Shown here piece by piece: positions 15,926 to 20,012 of a DNA stretch of 20,012 bases (the first letter of the stretch is position 1; every line of letters starts with the position of its first letter). Made by a program: the position numbers and the translations under genes. The notes beneath the pieces were generated by a model. The model had not been told where the DNA came from, ran no database searches, and saw only the letters and a program-made list of their open reading frames with translations. Source of the DNA: Candidatus Sulfopaludibacter sp. SbA3 (GTDB lineage: Bacteria > Acidobacteriota > Terriglobia > Bryobacterales > Bryobacteraceae); NCBI GenBank assembly GCA_900290315.1, contig OKRF01000093.1, positions 40,258 through 60,269 on the forward strand, given 5' to 3'.

Positions 15926-15951
15926 ACAGACGATCGTTTTGTGTCGTCTGT
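15926..15951 (+). repeat. Dispersed palindromic element, copy B
   Basis: Arms ACAGACGA (15926-15933) and TCGTCTGT (15944-15951) form a perfect 8-bp stem around the 10-nt loop tcgttttgtg. The element starts 1 nt after the esterase stop codon (TAG, 15922-15924). Confidence 0.85.
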
Positions 15952-15956
15952 TGGGA

Positions 15957-16067
15957 CGGGCGTTCCGCCCGCGAAACGGGATGAAAAACCGGCGGTCTTG
16001 CCGGCGGTTGCACTGGCCGACCGGCGACAAGATCGCCGGCGTTACCGGGTCGCCCGATCGGTTTTTC
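15957..16067. repeat. Cluster of inverted repeats after copy B
   Basis: Three further perfect inverted repeats: CGGGCG/CGCCCG with a 3-nt loop (15957-15971), CCGGCGA/TCGCCGG with a 5-nt loop (16021-16039), and an outer GAAAAACCG (15983-15991) / CGGTTTTTC (16059-16067) that encloses the second. The whole 161-bp gap between the esterase and DUF4091 genes is therefore highly structured. Confidence 0.7.
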
Positions 16068-16085
16068 GACCCTGTCTTCTTCGTG

Positions 16086-18419
16086 ATGACCTTCCTTCTC
16101 GCCATCGCCCTGCTCACCACTTCCGCCCTTGCAGCGGACCCGCCGAAGAATGCCCTGAGCAACCCAAGCTTCGAAGCCGGCCTGGATTCCTGGGACACCG
16201 CCGGTGGAGCTATCGGCATTTCCGTAGATGAGGCAGTGGCGCACTTCGGAAAACAATCCGCCCGCGTGACTGGATCGACTCTAAAACTAAAATCCGCGGG
16301 CGGCGTTCACCAGTCGATCCACTTGGGCAAAGCCGTTCAGCATCCGATTCTCGTATCGGGCTGGAGCAAAGCGCGGGAAGTCGAGACGGCGGGCGGCGGG
16401 TATGTCATTTTCCTTGACGGCCGCTACGAGGATGGTACCCAGATGCCACGCGAGGATGTGGCCTTTGATGCCGGTACACACGACTGGCAATATCGCGAGT
16501 TCATCGTCGATCCTCCCAAGCCGGTGAAATCTCTGGAACTGTTCGCGGTGCTGGCGCAAGGAAAGGGGACGGTCTGGTTCGACGACCTGGCGATCGGACT
16601 GGCGCCGATTGCGTTCCGCGGAGTCCGCCTCGTCACTGGAATATTCGGCGGACCCAGTTTCGGCCTGGTCGCCGGTTTGACCGTCAAAGCGCCCTGGCAA
16701 GCGCAACTGCGCAACTCCGCCGGAGTGGTGGCCACCGCGGAGGGGGCGGGCGCTCCCATCCTCTTCCAATGGGCCGGCCCGAAGGGTAACTACACGCTGC
16801 GCGTTACCGCAACGGACCCCGTGAGCACAGAGAAAATCGAAGAAGTGCGGACTCTCGGTTTGAGCAGCGCCGCTTCGCCGCGTTCCTATGCGGCATGGGT
16901 CGAAAGCAGCATGAAGCGAGTGCTGCCGCAGGCGCTTCCCCCGGCGTCCCCACCTCAGTTAGAGGCGCAGATCTCGCTCGCCGGCAATGAACGTGAGAGT
17001 TTTCAGCTCTGCCTGCTGGCCGCGCCGGGCAAGGCGATCCACAACGTGCGTCTGATGCCTGGCGATCTGATGTCTTCGGCCGGCAACCGCATCCCGGCAG
17101 CAGACATCGAGTGGCAGCAGGTGGGGTACGTCCGCGTCGGCCCGCTCCGCCATTCGCCGGCCAACGAGGGCGCGTGGGCCGGATGGTGGCCCGACCCGCT
17201 GCTTCCCGTCGCTCAATTCGACTTGCAGCCGGGATTCACACAGCCGGTCTGGGTCACCATCCACACGCCTTCGGGAACACCCGCGGGAGACTACTCCGGC
17301 GCGCTCCGCCTGCTGGCGGACGGCCAACCGCCGCTCCGCGTTCCGGTGAAGGCCAGGGTCTACGCATTTTCACTACCCGCGGAATCGCATCTCAAGACCG
17401 CCTTCGCGCTGCTCGGCGAGGAACTGGAAGCCATCTACGGGCGGCCCGTCCCCCAGCAATTGCGTTGGCGGTACGGCGAATTCATGCTGCAACATCGACT
17501 GAACGCCGACGACATCTATCGCAAAGAGTTGCCCGATCTCGCCGACCTGCGCCACTTCCGGGAACTCGGCCTCAGCGCCTTCAATCTTCTCTACCTCATT
17601 CCGCAGCACGGCTCGCTCATTCCGGATCTGAATGCGTACACACCCGAGTTGCGGCAGAATCTGCTGGATCGCCTGGCCCCTACTACGGCAAAGCTGCGCG
17701 CCGCCGGAATGCTGGACCGGGCGTACGTGTACGGCTTCGACGAATCCGACCCGGAATTCTTCCCGGTCATGCGGGACTACTTCGGCGCCATCAAGCAGCG
17801 CGATCCGCAACTCCACACCACGACCACCGCGCACATTCCGCTCGATCCGGCGGTGCTCAAGAGTCTGCACGTGGATTGGATCATCCCCCTGACTTCCAAT
17901 TACGATTTCCAGAAGGCCGAACAGTGCCGCCGCGCCGGCATCCAGGTCTGGAGCTACGTGGCGTGCGACCCGCGCGAACCATACGCGAATTTCCTCGCCG
18001 ACGATGCGCTGATTGAGGCCCGAGTGCTGTGGTGGCAGGCCTGGCAGCAGAAGATGGACGGCATGCTGTATTGGGGCGCCAATATCTGGGAACGGCGCGG
18101 CAACCGCCGTTCCATCGATCTCTCGCGCGGCCCGCTGCTCGATTGGGGCGTGACCACCGGCAAATCTAACGACGAGCGATGGCTGCAGGAATTGCATGGC
18201 GATGGACTCTTGCTATATCCGGGCATAGACGGCCCCATCGGCAGCATCCGCCTCGCCAATCTGCGCGACGGCCTCGAAGACTACGAGTATCTCTGGATGC
18301 TCGGTCAGCGCGAGGCGGCCCTGCCCGTGACTAAAGACCTGACGCACTTCACGCTCGATCCCGCCGTTCTCTACACGCAAAGGGATCGCGTCGCCCGGCA
18401 GATCCATCCCCGCCACTGA
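16086..18419 (+). CDS. Secreted DUF4091 / GH123-like glycoside hydrolase candidate
   Basis: 777 aa from ATG 16086, chosen because it gives a clear signal peptide (MTFLLAIALLTTSALA, then ADPPK). The open frame back to 15903 would translate the palindromic repeat and is rejected. The N-terminal carbohydrate-binding-like beta sandwich (about 20-165) opens with 'NPSFEAGLDSWDTAGG'. A second beta region and a TIM-barrel-like part follow. 'YGFDESDPEFF' (Asp552, Glu553) resembles the acidic pair of GH123-type enzymes, and the C terminus has the DUF4091 signature 'SIRLANLRDGLEDYEYLWML'. GH123 members are beta-N-acetylgalactosaminidases with an Asp-Glu pair, but DUF4091 proteins are mostly uncharacterised, so only a polysaccharide-active role outside the cell is inferred. 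No Shine-Dalgarno is visible. The gene follows the esterase on the same strand after a repeat-rich gap. Confidence 0.85.
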   Translation: MTFLLAIALLTTSALAADPPKNALSNPSFEAGLDSWDTAGGAIGISVDEAVAHFGKQSARVTGSTLKLKSAGGVHQSIHLGKAVQHPILVSGWSKAREVETAGGGYVIFLDGRYEDGTQMPREDVAFDAGTHDWQYREFIVDPPKPVKSLELFAVLAQGKGTVWFDDLAIGLAPIAFRGVRLVTGIFGGPSFGLVAGLTVKAPWQAQLRNSAGVVATAEGAGAPILFQWAGPKGNYTLRVTATDPVSTEKIEEVRTLGLSSAASPRSYAAWVESSMKRVLPQALPPASPPQLEAQISLAGNERESFQLCLLAAPGKAIHNVRLMPGDLMSSAGNRIPAADIEWQQVGYVRVGPLRHSPANEGAWAGWWPDPLLPVAQFDLQPGFTQPVWVTIHTPSGTPAGDYSGALRLLADGQPPLRVPVKARVYAFSLPAESHLKTAFALLGEELEAIYGRPVPQQLRWRYGEFMLQHRLNADDIYRKELPDLADLRHFRELGLSAFNLLYLIPQHGSLIPDLNAYTPELRQNLLDRLAPTTAKLRAAGMLDRAYVYGFDESDPEFFPVMRDYFGAIKQRDPQLHTTTTAHIPLDPAVLKSLHVDWIIPLTSNYDFQKAEQCRRAGIQVWSYVACDPREPYANFLADDALIEARVLWWQAWQQKMDGMLYWGANIWERRGNRRSIDLSRGPLLDWGVTTGKSNDERWLQELHGDGLLLYPGIDGPIGSIRLANLRDGLEDYEYLWMLGQREAALPVTKDLTHFTLDPAVLYTQRDRVARQIHPRH

Positions 18420-18473
18420 TTCCGGGCGAATGCCGCCAACGTGAAAATTCATACACCACCAGGAATCTACAGG

Positions 18474-18504
18474 TTGTCACTGCGGGCATAGGCGTGCCTT
18501 AATA
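18474..18504 (+). promoter_or_regulatory. Weak promoter candidate for the PA14/PEP-CTERM gene
   Basis: TTGTCA (18474-18479) and TTAATA (18499-18504) are separated by 19 bp, longer than optimal. They lie in the 106-bp gap before the TTG start at 18526. No other candidate was found. Confidence 0.25.
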
Positions 18505-18525
18505 TCAGGTACCAGCGAGGGTCAT

Positions 18526-19509
18526 TTGCGAACAGCTTGGCTCAGTTTTGTATTGGCGATTGTCCCAGCCGAGGCAGCGGTTGTGAACCTCTTCACCTTC
18601 AGCTCGACACCGCCGGGCGCGGGCGGCGGTCAGGCGCTGATGAATTTCTCGAATGGAACGCCGGCAGGCAGCTTCGCCGTCACGGATCTGAACTTCGGAG
18701 ACCTCTGGTCGCCGAACGGTCTGCAGAACAATTTTGGCGCCGACATCTTCGCGAATATCAACGTCGCGACCACAGGCGCCTATACCTTCAACACCACGTC
18801 CGACGATGGTTCCCTGCTTTTCGTGGACGGACAATTGGTGGTCAACAACAATTTCCTCCAGGGTGCAACCGGGCGAACCGGCTCGATTGTGCTGTCGGCG
18901 GGTATCCATCTAATGGAGGTGCAGTATTTCCAGGATATTGGGGGGCGCTTCCTGACGGCACCCTTGCCCTCCGGCGTCACCTTTGTCAACCCGGCGCAGG
19001 AAACCGATCTGAATATCTACTCCAGCCCGGTTCCTACGACCACGACTTTTCCAGCCGTGCAACCTGACGACACGTTCATTGGCGCGATCCCCACCGTCAA
19101 TCTGAACTATGGCACGCTTTACCAGGGGAGTTGGTTCCCCTTCGGCGAGCTCGTCAACTTCGTCGCCGGGATGCAAGGATATTTTCTCATCCCGAGCAGC
19201 GGCTCCTATACGTTCAGCACGTCGTCGGACGATGGTTCCTGGCTGCTCATCGACGGGTCAGTCGTGGTCAACAACGATTTCTTTCAGGGGCCAACGCAAC
19301 GCTCCGGCACGGTTTCTTTGACCGCCGGCTACCACCCGTTCGATCTGCAGTATTTCCAGGGCAACGGCGGCGCGGCGCTGGACTTGGGCTTGCCAGCGGG
19401 GGTGACAATGTCATCCGTGGCCCCGGAGCCTGGGACCCTTGGACTGCTGGCGCTGGCGTTTGGGGTGGGCGGGCTTGTTTATCGGCGCGCCGCCTCCGGT
19501 CGGTTCTGA
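18526..19509 (+). CDS. PEP-CTERM surface protein with two PA14-like domains
   Basis: 327 aa from a TTG at 18526; there is no earlier in-frame ATG, and this start yields a signal peptide (MRTAWLSFVLAIVPAEA). GAGGG at 18517-18521 is a close-set ribosome binding site. Two PA14-like repeats (about 30-160 and 185-290) share the core 'SDDGS.L..DG..VVNN.F.QG' and end in 'VQYFQDIGG' / 'LQYFQGNGG'. PA14 domains usually bind carbohydrate. The tail is a PEP-CTERM sorting signal: Pro-Glu-Pro at 300-302, a hydrophobic helix (about 304-320), then 'YRRAASGRF'. Such proteins are cut and anchored by an exosortase (EpsH/XrtA type) and are linked to exopolysaccharide; no exosortase gene is in this window. Likely role: matrix or surface glycan binding. 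Confidence 0.9.
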   Translation: MRTAWLSFVLAIVPAEAAVVNLFTFSSTPPGAGGGQALMNFSNGTPAGSFAVTDLNFGDLWSPNGLQNNFGADIFANINVATTGAYTFNTTSDDGSLLFVDGQLVVNNNFLQGATGRTGSIVLSAGIHLMEVQYFQDIGGRFLTAPLPSGVTFVNPAQETDLNIYSSPVPTTTTFPAVQPDDTFIGAIPTVNLNYGTLYQGSWFPFGELVNFVAGMQGYFLIPSSGSYTFSTSSDDGSWLLIDGSVVVNNDFFQGPTQRSGTVSLTAGYHPFDLQYFQGNGGAALDLGLPAGVTMSSVAPEPGTLGLLALAFGVGGLVYRRAASGRF

Positions 19510-19723
19510 ATCCTCGACGCTGCCCTTGGTTGCGAAGAAGACGACGGAGAACGATGGTCTGTCCTGGCCCCAATACTGTTCAGTTACGACTATCCTATCT
19601 CTTCAGCTCGCCGTTTCATGAAGCAGGGGCCGGGGGCCTGGGATTGGATGCGCTTCGCGCTTCATCTCTTAAGTAGTGCACCGGGTTGTCAAAGATCGGT
19701 TGCGGTGGACGGGTGAAAATGGC
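19510..19723. other. Convergent intergenic region
   Basis: 214 bp between the PEP-CTERM gene and the convergent partial gene. It holds repeat copy D and a 7-bp inverted repeat ATGAAGC (19618-19624) / GCTTCAT (19659-19665) around a G-rich stretch, which might serve as a bidirectional terminator. Nothing else recognised. Confidence 0.35.
19538..19562 (-). repeat. Dispersed palindromic element, copy D (degenerate)
   Basis: On the minus strand GGACAGACCA, a 10-nt loop (tcgttctccg), then TCGTCTTCTTCG. It matches the other copies in flank, loop length and loop sequence, with one mismatch in the left arm and an apparent 2-nt loss in the right arm. It lies 28 nt after the PEP-CTERM stop codon. Confidence 0.7.
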
Positions 19724-20012
19724 TCAAGCAGCCTTGCGGAAGGGCTGTTTGGCGGCCGGGAAGTGCTTTTTGGCGTCGGCCACGCGCAGGTTGTGGGTGA
19801 CGCGGGTAGCGATTTTGGGGAGTGAAAAAGCAAATTGTGGGGGTAGGGCTTCGGGCGGGAAGTCGCGTTCGACGAGGTAGGGTTCCGCTTTGCTGGCGGC
19901 GTATTGGGCGAGCATGGTGGCATCTTCCACGACTTGGTCGAGGGCGGCATTGCGCTCGGCTTGTAGCTGTTTGAGGATGAGCATGTTGCGCTCGACGCGG
20001 CGCTGGGCGCGG
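19724..20012 (-). CDS. Conserved hypothetical protein, C-terminal part (runs off the window)
   Basis: An open minus-strand frame from the window end to TGA 19724-19726, about 95 codons. An ATG at 19984 exists, but the upstream in-frame residues (RAQRRVERN) continue the same charged helix, so the gene very probably starts outside the window. The visible part is a Glu/Arg/Gln-rich helix ('LILKQLQAERNAALDQVVEDA') followed by 'FPPEALPPQFAFSLPKIATRV' and the tail 'HFPAAKQPFRKAA'. It recalls the C-terminal region of a multi-copy hypothetical family common in Acidobacteria, but this is from memory and uncertain. No function can be given. Confidence 0.6.
   Translation of the reverse strand, partial: RAQRRVERNMLILKQLQAERNAALDQVVEDATMLAQYAASKAEPYLVERDFPPEALPPQFAFSLPKIATRVTHNLRVADAKKHFPAAKQPFRKAA

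Noticed and set aside
15903..16085. N-terminal extension of the DUF4091 frame
   Set aside because: It translates the end of the esterase gene and the palindromic repeat cluster; the signal peptide begins at 16086.
1..20012. CRISPR array, tRNA, rRNA, or insertion-sequence transposase
   Set aside because: No regularly spaced identical repeats, no cloverleaf or rRNA-like sequence, and no transposase motif were found. The four palindromes are thousands of bases apart.

Overview
The window is high-GC bacterial chromosome that most resembles a member of the Acidobacteriota close to Solibacter/Bryobacterales. This is inferred from family content, not a database search. The clues are two secreted beta-sandwich proteins with the TIGR03437-type C-terminal domain ('VNSASYNP...SPGEIITIYGAGLGP'), an 820-residue duplicated MacB/FtsX permease with no ATPase beside it (acidobacterial orphan-permease type), a lipocalin-like 'NFSGTWKLN...SDF' domain fused to a hydrolase, a DUF4091 protein, and a PEP-CTERM protein. 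lpxD shows a Gram-negative, lipid A-making envelope.

Layout. 43-3755 (-): a very large secreted Ig-like/TIGR03437 protein whose reading frame breaks near 2316-2345. 4021-5805 (-): a smaller intact relative. 5925-8948 (+): a tightly coupled run lpxD - LOG-family nucleotide hydrolase - cyclase-family protein - GNAT acetyltransferase, with ATGA, TAATG and TGATG junctions. 8949-9469: a convergent gap holding a palindromic repeat and perhaps gene debris. 14706-9470 (-): tetR - CocE/NonD-type hydrolase - orphan permease, read in that order, with tetR and the hydrolase overlapping by 8 nt. 14803-15924 (+): a divergent secreted esterase. Between tetR and the esterase lie two identical, perfect 16-bp palindromes, one inside a TTGACA promoter spacer and one touching the tetR start codon. 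This looks like an autoregulated TetR switch controlling two exported hydrolases and a permease. 16086-18419 (+): a secreted DUF4091/GH123-like protein. 18526-19509 (+): a double-PA14, PEP-CTERM surface protein. 19724-20012 (-): the 3' end of a conserved hypothetical gene that runs off the window.

The most unusual structure is a dispersed palindromic element of about 40 bp found four times (near 9046, 14149, 15926 and 19538). Each copy has arms of the ACAGACGA / TCGTCTGT type around a loop of exactly 10 nt with a shared T-rich consensus. Three copies are intergenic and one forms the 3' coding tail of tetR. It behaves like a REP/MITE-type family. The copy at 15926 starts immediately after a stop codon and leads into a 160-bp segment with several further inverted repeats.
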